A DNA stretch of 64,000 bases from Erythrobacter sp. SDW2 (GCF_021431965.1 NZ_CP090370.1:1-64000), one strand, 5' to 3'. Counted from the first letter of the stretch, positions 1-8,662 are shown. Program-made: numbers and translations. Notes: a model not told the origin generated them from the letters alone.

Positions 1-1410
1 ATGGAAGATCTCGAGGCAGTGAACCTGGCGGCGGATTGGGCAGACATCAGCCAGGGCCTGCGAAAAGATCTGGGCCACCAGCTGCATAGCCAGTGGATCA
101 AGCCGATCCAGCTGGGCGGCTTCGACGAAGCGACCGGTACGCTCGATCTCTATCTCCCCACCGAATTCTCTGCCAACTGGGTGAAGGACCGCTTTGCCGA
201 TCGCCTGTCGCTGGCATGGAAGATCGCCCGCGGCAACATCCGCAACGTCAACATCCAGGTCCATCCGGGTCGCCGCAAGCTGCCCGACCTGGCATTGGGC
301 GACGGTCGCCGTGCTGCCAATGACGGCGGCAGCATGGGCATCTTGGTGACCGGCGCAGGCATGATGAACGATGCGAGCTTCACCTCCTCGGTCGGGCTCG
401 ACGCTTCTCTGACCTTCGCCGCTTTCGTGACCGGCGAGACCAACATCCTTGCCTGCAATGCGGCGCAGCGCATGGCCGCGACCGAGCAGCCGCAGTTCAG
501 CCCGCTCTACATCAAGGCGGCAACGGGTCAGGGCAAGACCCACCTGCTCCACGCGATCGGCCACCAGTACCTCGCGGCCCACCCGCGCGCGCGGATCTTC
601 TACTGCAGCGCCGAGCGCTTCATGGTCGAATTCGTCCAGGCGCTGAAGGCCGGGCAGATGATAGAGTTCAAGGCCCGGCTGCGCAGCTTCGACCTGCTGC
701 TGGTGGACGACATCCAGTTCATCATCGGCAAGGCCAGCGCGCAGGAAGAGCTGCTCTATACGATCGACCACCTGCTGGCCGAGGGCAAGCGCCTGGTGTT
801 CGCTGCCGACCGCGCCCCACAGGCGCTCGACGGGGTCGAACCGCGCCTGCTCAGCCGCCTGTCGATGGGCCTCGTTGCCGATATCCAGGCAGCGGACATC
901 GAGCTGCGCAAGAAGATCCTCGAGTCGAAGCTGACCCGGTTCGCTCCGCTCGACGTGCCGGCCGATGTGATCGAGTTCCTCGCCCGCACCATCACCCGCA
1001 ACGTGCGCGAGCTGGTCGGCGGCCTCAACAAGCTGATCGCCTATGCCCAGCTGACCGGCCAGGTGGTTTCCCTCCAGCTCGCCGAAGAGCAGTTGACCGA
1101 TATCCTCTCGGCCAACCGCCGGCGGATCACCATCGACGAGATCCAGCGCACGGTGTGCCAGTTCTACCGCATCGATCGGAGCGAGATGTCGTCCAAGCGC
1201 CGTGCACGCGCTGTCGTCCGTCCGCGCCAGGTGGCAATGTATCTCTCGAAGGTTCTGACGCCGCGCAGCTACCCCGAAATCGGTCGCAAGTTCGGCGGGC
1301 GCGATCATTCGACGGTGATTCACGCCGTGCGCCTGATCGAGGATCTGCGCCAACGCGATGCCGACATGGACGGTGATGTGCGCAGCCTGCTGCGCCAGTT
1401 GGAAAGTTAA
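1..1410 (+). CDS. dnaA: Chromosomal replication initiator DnaA
   Basis: Replication initiator that binds DnaA boxes at the origin, forms an ATP-dependent filament, melts DNA and loads DnaB. The 469 residues show the family order: a DnaB-contact domain (about 1-85), a variable linker to about 140, an AAA+ core (Walker A around 176-180 with GQGKT, Walker B LLLVDDIQF at 232-240, arginine-finger region near 280-288), and a C-terminal DNA-binding domain with the signature GGRDHSTVIHA at 432-442. Walker A reads GQGKT where most DnaA proteins have GLGKT. The start is base 1 of the window, so the promoter and anything upstream cannot be seen. Identification is secure; the exact start is assumed. Confidence 0.97.
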   Translation: MEDLEAVNLAADWADISQGLRKDLGHQLHSQWIKPIQLGGFDEATGTLDLYLPTEFSANWVKDRFADRLSLAWKIARGNIRNVNIQVHPGRRKLPDLALGDGRRAANDGGSMGILVTGAGMMNDASFTSSVGLDASLTFAAFVTGETNILACNAAQRMAATEQPQFSPLYIKAATGQGKTHLLHAIGHQYLAAHPRARIFYCSAERFMVEFVQALKAGQMIEFKARLRSFDLLLVDDIQFIIGKASAQEELLYTIDHLLAEGKRLVFAADRAPQALDGVEPRLLSRLSMGLVADIQAADIELRKKILESKLTRFAPLDVPADVIEFLARTITRNVRELVGGLNKLIAYAQLTGQVVSLQLAEEQLTDILSANRRRITIDEIQRTVCQFYRIDRSEMSSKRRARAVVRPRQVAMYLSKVLTPRSYPEIGRKFGGRDHSTVIHAVRLIEDLRQRDADMDGDVRSLLRQLES

Positions 1411-1447
1411 TTCGCACACACTTTCCCCATTGATGCCACAAACTGAT

Positions 1448-1516
1448 CGACAGCCCTATGCACAGGGCTGTCGACAGGCTTTGCACAGCCTGCCAACAGG
1501 CTTTCCATGAGCCTGT
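1448..1516. repeat. Three tandem hairpins between dnaA and moeB-like gene
   Basis: Three perfect inverted repeats follow one another. The first, 1448-1473, has 10-bp arms CGACAGCCCT/AGGGCTGTCG and loop ATGCAC. The second, 1475-1492, has arms CAGGCT/AGCCTG and loop TTGCAC. The third, 1496-1516, has arms ACAGGCT/AGCCTGT and a 7-nt loop that holds the ATG of the next gene. None is followed by a U-tract, so a simple intrinsic terminator is not obvious. CTATGCACA at 1456-1464 matches a DnaA box (TTATNCACA) at 8 of 9 positions. Confidence 0.75.
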
Positions 1517-2271
1517 CCCCAGAGCGTCTCGACCGCTTCGCCCGCCACATCGTGCTGCCCGAGATCGGCGGTGCGGGACAGGCGGCATTGGTGGACAAGC
1601 ATGTCGTGCTGGTCGGCCTCGGGGGGATCGGTTCGCCCGCGCTGCAGTATCTGGCGGCGGCCGGTATCGGCCGGCTGACGCTGGTCGACAGCGACACCGT
1701 CGATACCAGCAATCTCCAGCGCCAGACGCTGTTCGCCGAGCGCGATGTCGGCCATGGCAAGGCGGTGGTGGCGCGCGGATGGGTGCAGAATTTCGACCGC
1801 TCGCTGCGGGTCACGATCAGCGACCGCCGCATCACCGCGGACAATGCGCATGAACTGATGGCGAGCGCCGACCTCGTGCTCGACGGAACCGACAATTTCG
1901 CCACGCGGTTGGCGGTGTCCGATGCCTGCGTCGCAGCCGGTGTGCCTTTGCTTTCCGCGGCTGTCGGCCGGTTCCAGGGCCAGGTTGCCGCCTTTGCCGG
2001 GCATCTGCCCGACCAGCCCTGTTACCGCTGCTTCGTCGGCGATGCCTTCGATGCCGAGGATTGCGACACCTGCGCCGAGGACGGCGTGCTCGGGGCGATG
2101 GTCGGCTGGGTCGGTACCTTCGCCGCGATGCAAGCGGTGCGGGTGCTGCTCGACGGTGTAAGCACGCTGGGCGGTCCAATGTGGGGCAAGCTGCAATTGC
2201 TCGACGGTCTCAAGCCGGGGATGCGGACCATCGCGATTTCCAAGGATCCGGTCTGCAAGGGCTGCGGCTAG
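1507..2271 (+). CDS. moeB: HesA/MoeB/ThiF-family adenylyltransferase
   Basis: E1-like enzyme that adenylates the C-terminal glycine of a ubiquitin-like sulfur carrier (MoaD for molybdopterin, or ThiS for thiamine). The 254 residues contain the nucleotide-binding GLGGIGS at 37-43, the DGTDN motif at 126-130, a cysteine in CAEDGVLG (C189, the usual MoeB position), and two zinc CxxC pairs (172/175 and 250/253). There is no C-terminal rhodanese domain, which fits MoeB or ThiF rather than MoeZ. No Shine-Dalgarno sequence is visible and the ATG lies in the loop of a hairpin. MoeB is preferred by overall similarity, but ThiF cannot be excluded because no moa or thi genes are nearby. Confidence 0.85.
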   Translation: MSLSPERLDRFARHIVLPEIGGAGQAALVDKHVVLVGLGGIGSPALQYLAAAGIGRLTLVDSDTVDTSNLQRQTLFAERDVGHGKAVVARGWVQNFDRSLRVTISDRRITADNAHELMASADLVLDGTDNFATRLAVSDACVAAGVPLLSAAVGRFQGQVAAFAGHLPDQPCYRCFVGDAFDAEDCDTCAEDGVLGAMVGWVGTFAAMQAVRVLLDGVSTLGGPMWGKLQLLDGLKPGMRTIAISKDPVCKGCG

Positions 2272-2606
2272 AAGCTCGCGCCATCGACGAACCGGTGCGG
2301 CAGGCTCTCCCATAGCACCGGGTCGAACATCCGCAGGTTGATGCCCATTTTCTCGTAGTGAGGGTCGTTCGCGGTCCAGTGCGTGATGCAGCCGCAGGTG
2401 CCGCAGTGCCAGTTGGTCAGGAAACGGTCGCCCTGGATGTAACCGATACCAGTGCCTGTGACCGTGACGGCCGCGGGTGGGCAGTAGTGCCACAGCCCGG
2501 CCACGCGGCGACAGATCGAGCAGTTGCACTCGCTGACCTCGCTCGGTTGATCACGCAGAAGAAGCCGGATGGCACCGCAATGGCAGCTGCCGCTATGCTC
2601 GGTCAT
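2268..2606 (-). CDS. GFA family (glutathione-dependent formaldehyde-activating-like) protein
   Basis: A 112-residue zinc protein of the GFA/CENP-V fold. Cysteine motifs occur in the family order: CHCG near residues 8-11, CNCSIC near 28-32, and HCGTCG near 67-72. Members were named after an enzyme proposed to help form S-hydroxymethylglutathione; most have no proven substrate. The ATG at 2604-2606 has GGAGGAG about 8 bases upstream. The start overlaps the stop of the sirtuin gene by four bases (ATGA), so the two are probably translationally coupled. Its 3' end meets the end of the convergent moeB-like gene with a 4-base overlap. A much longer in-frame extension exists upstream, but it is only the shadow of the sirtuin gene. 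Confidence 0.85.
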   Translation of the reverse strand: MTEHSGSCHCGAIRLLLRDQPSEVSECNCSICRRVAGLWHYCPPAAVTVTGTGIGYIQGDRFLTNWHCGTCGCITHWTANDPHYEKMGINLRMFDPVLWESLPHRFVDGASF

Positions 2607-3304
2607 GACAATATCTCCTCCACCCACGCCGGGACCAGTTCCCCCGCCCGCCCCTGCCTGCTCTCGTCGAACCAGTGCGAGCCTTCGCTGCGTTCGAGGT
2701 TGAGCTCCAGCGTCCGCACCCCCATCTCGCGCGCATCGCGCACGAACCCCGCCGCCGGATAGACCGCGCCCGAGGTGCCGATGCTGACGAACAGGTCGGC
2801 CTCGCGCAGCGCGCGGTAGATGCGGTCCATCTGGTAGGGCATTTCGCCGAACCACACGACGTCGGGGCGCAGCATCGGCGCCTGGCACACCGGGCACGGC
2901 GGGCGATTGCTCATCGGCGCATCCCATGGCGAACGCATCTCGCACGAGCGGCACAGCGCGCTCTTGAGTTCGCCATGCATGTGCAGCACGCGCCGCGCCC
3001 CTGCTCGCTCGTGCAGATCATCGACGTTCTGCGTGACGATCAACAGGTCGCCCTGCTTCCATTCGGCATCCAGCCGCGCCAGCGCGTCATGCGCGGCATT
3101 GGGCACGACCTTGCCCAGCGCCTCGCGCCGCATGTCGTAGAAGCCCAGCACCAGCGCCGGATCGCGCGCGAAGCCTTCCGGCGTTGCGACATTCTCGACC
3201 CGGTGCTGCTCCCACAGCCCGCCCGCGCTGCGGAAGGTGTCGATCCCGCTCTCTGCCGAAATTCCTGCGCCTGTGAGGATGACGATGTTGCGTATCTCTG
3301 CCAT
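2603..3304 (-). CDS. cobB: NAD-dependent protein deacylase (sirtuin, class III/CobB-like)
   Basis: Removes acyl groups from lysines using NAD+. The 233 residues (counted from the ATG at 3302-3304) show GAGISAESG at 12-20, TQNVDDLHE at 91-99, catalytic H110 in HMHGE, and four zinc cysteines (118, 121, 137, 140). Y56 and R59 form the YxxR pair that in class III sirtuins (SIRT5, E. coli CobB) binds succinyl or malonyl lysine, so desuccinylase activity is likely. Earlier in-frame starts exist (ATG at 3313, TTG at 3316), and no ribosome site clearly decides between them. It is transcribed divergently from dapB with 35 bases between starts and is coupled to the downstream GFA gene. Confidence 0.92.
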   Translation of the reverse strand: MAEIRNIVILTGAGISAESGIDTFRSAGGLWEQHRVENVATPEGFARDPALVLGFYDMRREALGKVVPNAAHDALARLDAEWKQGDLLIVTQNVDDLHERAGARRVLHMHGELKSALCRSCEMRSPWDAPMSNRPPCPVCQAPMLRPDVVWFGEMPYQMDRIYRALREADLFVSIGTSGAVYPAAGFVRDAREMGVRTLELNLERSEGSHWFDESRQGRAGELVPAWVEEILS

Positions 3305-3339
3305 GGGGCACATCAAGCACGCTCAAGGTGGAGAGAGCA

Positions 3340-4080
3340 ATGGCCAGGATTGGCATCATCGGCAGCGCGGGGCGCATGGGACAGGCGATCGCCGAGGTCC
3401 TGCGCACGGGCGAGCACACGGTGGCAGGCGGCGTCGACGCCGGAGACAATGTCGCCAATCTGGCAGAGCAGAGCGACGCGCTGGTCGATTTCTCTTCCCC
3501 CGCAGCGCTCGAAGGCAATCTTCATGCTGCCCTGGGCGCCGGCATCCCGCTGGTGATAGGCACCACGGGGCTCGGCGAGGGGCACCATACCGATATCGAT
3601 AACGCCGCGCGGGTAGTCCCGATCCTGCAGACAGGCAACACCTCGCTCGGAGTCACCCTCCTCGCACATCTGGTCAAGGAAGCCGCCAGCCGTCTGGGTC
3701 CCGACTGGGATATCGAGATCGTCGAAATGCACCACCGGTTGAAGGTCGATGCGCCGAGCGGCACCGCGCTGCTGCTTGGCGAAGCCGCCGCCGAGGGGCG
3801 CGGGATCGAACTGGCATCGCACATCGAGAGCGGGCGTGGCCATGAATTCGGGGGGCACACCGGCGCGCGGGCAGAAGGTGCGATCGGCTTCGCCGCCCTG
3901 CGCGGCGGCACGGTCGCGGGCGAGCACAGCGTCATCCTCGCCGGCGAGCAGGAGCGCCTGACCCTGTCGCACAGCGCCGAAAACCGCCTCATCTTCGCAA
4001 GAGGTGCGGTCAAGGCGGCGCAGTGGCTGATCGGCAGGCCGGCGGGGCGCTACACCATGCAGGATGTGCTGGGCCTCTGA
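3340..4080 (+). CDS. dapB: 4-hydroxy-tetrahydrodipicolinate reductase
   Basis: NAD(P)H-dependent step of lysine/diaminopimelate synthesis, cytoplasmic. The 246 residues have the nucleotide-binding GSAGRMG at 8-14, GTTG at 74-77, and the signature EMHHRLKVDAPSGTA at 129-143 with the catalytic His and Lys. The ATG at 3340 is chosen because GGTGGAGAG lies just upstream; an in-frame GTG at 3328 falls inside that ribosome site. The next gene, nth, starts 13 bases after the stop. dapE, a later enzyme of the same pathway, lies at 7495-8634 on the other strand. Confidence 0.96.
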   Translation: MARIGIIGSAGRMGQAIAEVLRTGEHTVAGGVDAGDNVANLAEQSDALVDFSSPAALEGNLHAALGAGIPLVIGTTGLGEGHHTDIDNAARVVPILQTGNTSLGVTLLAHLVKEAASRLGPDWDIEIVEMHHRLKVDAPSGTALLLGEAAAEGRGIELASHIESGRGHEFGGHTGARAEGAIGFAALRGGTVAGEHSVILAGEQERLTLSHSAENRLIFARGAVKAAQWLIGRPAGRYTMQDVLGL

Positions 4081-4093
4081 TCAGTTCGAACCG

Positions 4094-4744
4094 ATGACCA
4101 AGGACCAGATTTTCGAATTCTTCCGGCGGCTGGCGGAGGACAATCCCGAGCCGGAGACCGAGCTGGAGTATGGCAATTGCTACCAGCTGGTGGTGGCCGT
4201 GGCGCTTTCCGCACAGGCGACCGATGTCGGCGTCAACAAGGCCACGCGGGGGCTGTTCCGGCAGGTCACAACGCCCGCACAAATGATTGAACTGGGCGAG
4301 GAGGGGCTGAAGGAGCACATCAAGACCATCGGCCTGTTCAATTCCAAGGCGAAGAACGTGATCGCGCTCTCGCAACTGCTGGTCGACGAATACGGCGGCG
4401 AGGTCCCGGACAGCCGCGAGGAGCTCGTCAAGCTACCGGGTGTGGGCCGCAAGACCGCCAATGTCGTGCTCAACTGCTGGTTCCGGCAGGAGACCTTCGC
4501 GGTCGACACCCATATCTTCCGCGTCGGCAACCGCACCGGCCTCGCCAAGGGCAAGACGCCCGACCAGGTCGAGGCCAAGCTGGAAAAGCGCGTCCCGCAG
4601 CCTTTCCGCCTCCATGCCCATCACTGGCTGATCCTCCACGGCCGCTATGTCTGCAAGGCGAGGGCCCCGGAATGCTGGCGCTGCAAGGTCGAGGACCTGT
4701 GCAGTTTCCGGAAGAAGGTGCTGGAGAAGCCGAAGCGGCGCTAG
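4094..4744 (+). CDS. nth: Endonuclease III
   Basis: DNA glycosylase/AP lyase of base-excision repair that removes oxidised pyrimidines. The 216 residues contain the helix-hairpin-helix LPGVGRKTA (114-122) with catalytic K120, the conserved D138 in VDTH, and a 4Fe-4S loop C187-x6-C194-x2-C197-x5-C203. The size is typical. The ATG at 4094 begins the conserved region; an earlier in-frame ATG would overlap the end of dapB. It probably shares a transcript with dapB. Confidence 0.96.
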   Translation: MTKDQIFEFFRRLAEDNPEPETELEYGNCYQLVVAVALSAQATDVGVNKATRGLFRQVTTPAQMIELGEEGLKEHIKTIGLFNSKAKNVIALSQLLVDEYGGEVPDSREELVKLPGVGRKTANVVLNCWFRQETFAVDTHIFRVGNRTGLAKGKTPDQVEAKLEKRVPQPFRLHAHHWLILHGRYVCKARAPECWRCKVEDLCSFRKKVLEKPKRR

Positions 4745-4798
4745 GGCTTAAATCCGTGGCGCCAACCCAGCAAAACGGAGCCCATCGTCTCCCTAGGC

Positions 4799-4814
4799 CC
4801 CCGCCTTTGCGGGG
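4799..4814. repeat. GC hairpin with ATGACG tail (interspersed-repeat half site)
   Basis: CCCCGC-CTTT-GCGGGG hairpin followed directly by GATGACGG. The ATGACG tail is shared with the repeat elements at 9139-9216 and 45310-45400, so this looks like half of a small interspersed palindromic element. It may also end transcription between the convergent nth and dioxygenase genes, but no U-tract follows. Confidence 0.5.
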
Positions 4815-4860
4815 ATGACGGACGGGGTGGCGTTTTCGGTCTCAAGCTCAGTGGCCATAG

Positions 4861-5955
4861 TCAACTGAACAAATGTGAAATCAGATTATAGCGCACCCCC
4901 GAAGTCGTCTCCTCCACTTCGTGCAGCAGCGATGACGAGAACACCATCGCCGACCCGGCCGGCACGCGGTACCCCCTCGGGCTGAACTCCCTGAACGCGA
5001 TCCCGCCGCCCTCGTAATCGTCGTTGAGGCTCATCGAGAAGGCGAAGCGGCGGTGGGCACCGGCCGGCGTGGTGTTGTCGCGGTGGCCCATCTGGACGCC
5101 TTCGCGGCTGCCGACATAGCGGGCGATGTGCAGGTCCTCGCGCCGCGTCACGTCGAAGGCGAAGGCCTTCCTGATCATCGGCACGACGCGGCCGAAGATC
5201 CGCTCGTCGAGGAACTTGAGCGTATTCGGATCCCTGACGATCAGGTCGACCCGGTCCTGCCGGTGATGCTCGTAGACGGGGATCCTGTAATTGCCGGACA
5301 CCTCGCCCGGTTGCGGTCGGCGGACCAGGAACGGTGTATCGCTCTCGACCGATTCCACCAGCCTGCCGCATTCTTCGGCGGAGAGGACCTTGGGCACGAT
5401 CAGCACGGGCGCGTGGGGCGGGCTCCAGCGCATTTCTTCGGCGGCCTGCGAGTTGTCGAGTGTTTCCATGATCGTCCTCAGCGTTGCGCTTGGGTCCCCC
5501 TCCAGGTCGAACCAGCTGCGGACCTGGCGGTAGGGGGTCAGCAAGACCAGCCGGTTCGCCCGGTCGCTGCCCTTGTGCAGGCCATAGGATGCAAAGATCG
5601 CGCCCGGGGCATCGCAGGCAATGGGCCAGGGGAATCCCGCCGCGCGCTTCATTTCCCTGTTGCGTCGCGCATCGCCCGCCGCACTGACCGCGATGACCGT
5701 GGCGTTGGCGGCATCGAGCCGGTCCCCGAGATCGGCGAGCGCGCGCAGCAGCGCCATGGTCTCATCGCCATCAGGGTCGCTCAGGAAAGCCAGGATCAGG
5801 AACCGCCCCGACAGGTGATCGTCGGCCGGGCCGATGTTGCGGCCGTCCTCGTCGCGCGTCTCGAAAGGCGTCGCCAGCGCGCCCGGCCACAGCGGCTGCA
5901 CATAGGGCAGGATCGACGGCGACGAGATCTGGTAGGTCGGGCGGGTATCGGGCAT
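4861..5955 (-). CDS. Redoxin-like domain fused to 2OG-Fe(II) oxygenase
   Basis: A 364-residue two-domain protein. Residues about 20-165 resemble an AhpC/TSA thioredoxin fold, but the peroxidatic cysteine is missing: the loop after LAFLS reads DPDGDE. Residues about 180-364 are a prolyl-hydroxylase-type 2-oxoglutarate dioxygenase with iron ligands H291, D293 and H345 and the 2OG-binding R355. The oxygenase part therefore looks active and the redoxin part looks structural. The substrate is unknown. It has no signal peptide and is probably cytoplasmic. It stands alone, convergent with nth and downstream of the symporter on the same strand. Confidence 0.85.
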   Translation of the reverse strand: MPDTRPTYQISSPSILPYVQPLWPGALATPFETRDEDGRNIGPADDHLSGRFLILAFLSDPDGDETMALLRALADLGDRLDAANATVIAVSAAGDARRNREMKRAAGFPWPIACDAPGAIFASYGLHKGSDRANRLVLLTPYRQVRSWFDLEGDPSATLRTIMETLDNSQAAEEMRWSPPHAPVLIVPKVLSAEECGRLVESVESDTPFLVRRPQPGEVSGNYRIPVYEHHRQDRVDLIVRDPNTLKFLDERIFGRVVPMIRKAFAFDVTRREDLHIARYVGSREGVQMGHRDNTTPAGAHRRFAFSMSLNDDYEGGGIAFREFSPRGYRVPAGSAMVFSSSLLHEVEETTSGVRYNLISHLFS

Positions 5956-6124
5956 CGGAGCCTTGCTGTTTCGGTCGAGCCGTCACCCTAAGCGGCTGGT
6001 CCCGCTAGCTAAAGGGGAAACTGCCGCCAGCCGCCTTCGGACATCGTTCCTCGATACCATCTCGGCCCGGTCGATCTCGCCTGTCATCACCCCTTCGTCA
6101 CCGATGAAGCTTGCCATGGAGCAT

Positions 6125-7474
6125 TCAGGCCTGAACCCCGTCCCGTCCACTTTCGGCCCCATCCTCCACCAGTTCCGGCGATAGCGTCGAGATGGTCTGC
6201 GCCGCCACCAGGTCGCCTACCACGTTCAGCGTCGTACGGCACATGTCGAGGAAACGGTCGACGCCGAGGATCAGGCCGATGCCCGCCGGGTCCACGCCCA
6301 CGCCCACGAGAATGAGCGCGATCACCGGCAGCGAGCCGCCGGGGACACCCGCCGTGCCGATCCCTGCGAGGATGCAGATCAGCATCACGAAGGCCTGGTC
6401 CATCAGGCTCAGTTCCACGCCGAAGAACTGGGCGAGGAACAGCACCGTCACCCCTTCGAACATCGCGGTGCCGTTCTGGTTGGCGGTCGCCCCGATGGTG
6501 AGGACGAAGCGGGCCACGCGGCGGGGCAGCCTAAGTTCCGCATCGGCCACGCGCAGCGCGGTCGGCAGGGTGGCGTTGGAGCTGGCAGTGGAGAACGCCA
6601 TCACGCTCGCCTCGCGCGTCTGGCGGAAGAAGGCGACGGGGCTTTTCTTCGCGATGAATTTCAGGATCATCGGGAAGACGCCGAACATCTGGATACCCAG
6701 CGCCAGCAGCACCACCGCGACGAAGGCGGCGAGCTTGATCAGCAGGTCCCAGCCGAACTGCGCGGTGAGGTTGAACATGAAGCAGAAGATCGCGATCGGC
6801 GCGAGCTGGATGACGAAGCCGATCAGCTTCATCGCGACTTCGAACACGCCCTCGATCGCATCCTTGAGCACCTCGGTGCGGCGGGTCTGGACCAGCAGGA
6901 GGCCGATGCCGAAGAACAGCGCGAAGAACATGACCGCGAGGATGTCGTTGGAGGACATCGCCTCGATGATATTGTTCGGGACAATGGCAATGACCTGGTT
7001 GACCCCGGCGTCGCTCTCGGCGCTGGCCTCGACGATGCTGGAGGCCCCCTCGGCCCCCTGCTCCAGCAATTCCTGCGCCGCAACGGGATCGATCCCCACC
7101 CCCGGCTTGATCAGGTTTACCAGCGCCAGCGAGATCACGACCGCGATGGAGGAGACGATTACTGTATAGAGCAATGTCTTGAGCCCGACCTTGCCGAGCG
7201 ACTTGACCTCGCCCATCTCGGCAATGCCGACCACCAGCGCGCTGAACAGCAGCGGGATCACCAGCATGAACAGCAGCCGCAGGAAGATTTGCCCGATCGG
7301 CCCGGTGATATAGGTCACCACGCTTTCGACCCAGGCCGCATCGCGGGCGAAACTGTAAGCCAGCAGGCCGGCAATCAGTCCGGCTACGAAACCGATCAGG
7401 ATCCGCAGCTGCAACTTGCCGTGATTGGCAGGCGCGCTTTCGGCGGCCATTTCGGCAGCATCCTGGCTGGCCAT
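6125..7474 (-). CDS. Dicarboxylate/amino acid:cation symporter (DAACS family)
   Basis: Inner-membrane transporter of the GltP/DctA/EAAT fold, coupling uptake of an acidic substrate to H+ or Na+. The 449 residues have multiple hydrophobic helices, the serine-rich hairpin STASSNATLP, NQNGT in place of the usual NMDGT, the second hairpin GTAGVPGGSLP, and GVDRFLDMCRTTLNVVGD, whose Arg normally contacts the substrate side-chain carboxylate. Aspartate, glutamate or C4-dicarboxylates are therefore likely substrates. The ATG at 7472-7474 is preceded by GAGGGGAAG. It lies 20 bases downstream of dapE on the same strand, so co-transcription is likely. DctA and GltP cannot be told apart here. Confidence 0.9.
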   Translation of the reverse strand: MASQDAAEMAAESAPANHGKLQLRILIGFVAGLIAGLLAYSFARDAAWVESVVTYITGPIGQIFLRLLFMLVIPLLFSALVVGIAEMGEVKSLGKVGLKTLLYTVIVSSIAVVISLALVNLIKPGVGIDPVAAQELLEQGAEGASSIVEASAESDAGVNQVIAIVPNNIIEAMSSNDILAVMFFALFFGIGLLLVQTRRTEVLKDAIEGVFEVAMKLIGFVIQLAPIAIFCFMFNLTAQFGWDLLIKLAAFVAVVLLALGIQMFGVFPMILKFIAKKSPVAFFRQTREASVMAFSTASSNATLPTALRVADAELRLPRRVARFVLTIGATANQNGTAMFEGVTVLFLAQFFGVELSLMDQAFVMLICILAGIGTAGVPGGSLPVIALILVGVGVDPAGIGLILGVDRFLDMCRTTLNVVGDLVAAQTISTLSPELVEDGAESGRDGVQA

Positions 7475-7494
7475 CTGTGCTTCCCCTCGTTGTT

Positions 7495-8634
7495 CTATGG
7501 CAATGCAAGCGCGGCCCTGGCCACGCTGGTGTAGATACGGCTTAGCGCATCGAGGTCGGCAATGGCCACCGCCTCGTCGCGTTTGTGCATGGTCGCGTTG
7601 CACAGGCCGAATTCGATCACCGGGCAGACGCTGCGCAGGAAGCGCGCGTCGGAGGTGCCGCCGGTGGTCGAGGGCTCGGGATCGATCCCTGTTTCGGCCT
7701 TCACCGCCTCGGCGATCATCTGCGAGAACGCGCCCGGTTCCGTCAGGAACGGCTCGCCCGAAATCACCGGGCGGGCGGTGCCGCCGTGCTTCTGCGCGAT
7801 CTCGACCACCTGCCGCGACAGCGATGCGCCCGAATGGCGATCGTTGAAGCGGATCGAAATGCGCGCCTTGGCCGCCGCCGGAATGACATTGTGCGCGCGG
7901 TTGGGGGCGTCGATCTCGGTAATCTCGAGGTTCGAGGGCTGGAACCAGTCGGTGCCGTCATCGAGGTGGAGCGCGTTGAGCTCGCTCAGGATCGCCACCA
8001 GCCGGGGCAGCGGATTGTCGGCCAGATGCGGATAGGCGACATGGCCCTGCGTGCCTGCAACCTCGATCCAGATATTGACCGAGCCGCGGCGCCCGATCTT
8101 CATCATGTCGCCCAGCCGGTTGACGCTGGTGGGCTCGCCGACAAGGCACAGATCGGGGCGGATACCCTCGGCCAGCATGTAATCGATCAGCGCGCGGGTG
8201 CCGTGGAGCGCGGGACCTTCCTCGTCGCCGGTGATGATGAAGCTGATCGTTCCGGCCTCTTGCGGCACGTCAGCCACCGCATCGGCCATGCAGGCGATTG
8301 CGCCCTTCATATCGACCGCGCCGCGCCCGTGAAGGAGGTCGCCGCGTATCTCGGGCTCGAACGGCGCGCTGGCCCAGCCCTCCCCCGGCGGCACGACATC
8401 GAGATGCCCGGCGAAGGCGAAATGCTTCGATCCTTCGGGACCGTGGCGGATGGCGAAGAGGTTCTCGACCGGGGCCTCGTCGCTGCCTTCCGGCCCCTGC
8501 CCGCGGACAAAGCGGTGGACCGCAAAACCCAGCGGTTCGAGCATCGCCTGCAATTCATCGAACACCGCGCCGGTGGCGGGGGTAACGCTGGGGGCGGCAA
8601 TCAGCCGCTTGGCGAAGTCGAGGGCTTGGCTCAT
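7495..8634 (-). CDS. dapE: Succinyl-diaminopimelate desuccinylase
   Basis: Dinuclear-zinc hydrolase that frees LL-diaminopimelate from its N-succinyl form in lysine and cell-wall synthesis. The 379 residues contain the M20 motifs FAGHLDVVPPGE, GRGAVDMKG, TGDEEGPA and VGEPT with the metal-binding His, Asp and Glu. The start MSQALDF at 8632-8634 agrees with family N termini; the longer open frame would run into the divergent cupin gene. Only about 28 bases separate it from that gene, so the promoters are compact. The symporter follows at once. Confidence 0.95.
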   Translation of the reverse strand: MSQALDFAKRLIAAPSVTPATGAVFDELQAMLEPLGFAVHRFVRGQGPEGSDEAPVENLFAIRHGPEGSKHFAFAGHLDVVPPGEGWASAPFEPEIRGDLLHGRGAVDMKGAIACMADAVADVPQEAGTISFIITGDEEGPALHGTRALIDYMLAEGIRPDLCLVGEPTSVNRLGDMMKIGRRGSVNIWIEVAGTQGHVAYPHLADNPLPRLVAILSELNALHLDDGTDWFQPSNLEITEIDAPNRAHNVIPAAAKARISIRFNDRHSGASLSRQVVEIAQKHGGTARPVISGEPFLTEPGAFSQMIAEAVKAETGIDPEPSTTGGTSDARFLRSVCPVIEFGLCNATMHKRDEAVAIADLDALSRIYTSVARAALALP

Positions 8635-8662
8635 TATGCAATCGCTAGCAGGAGTGCCCGCC

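Noticed and set aside
1411-1506. Chromosome origin (oriC) in the dnaA-moeB gap
   Set aside because: Only one near-consensus DnaA box, no AT-rich melting region and short length; in alphaproteobacteria the origin is often away from dnaA. Kept only as a hairpin finding.
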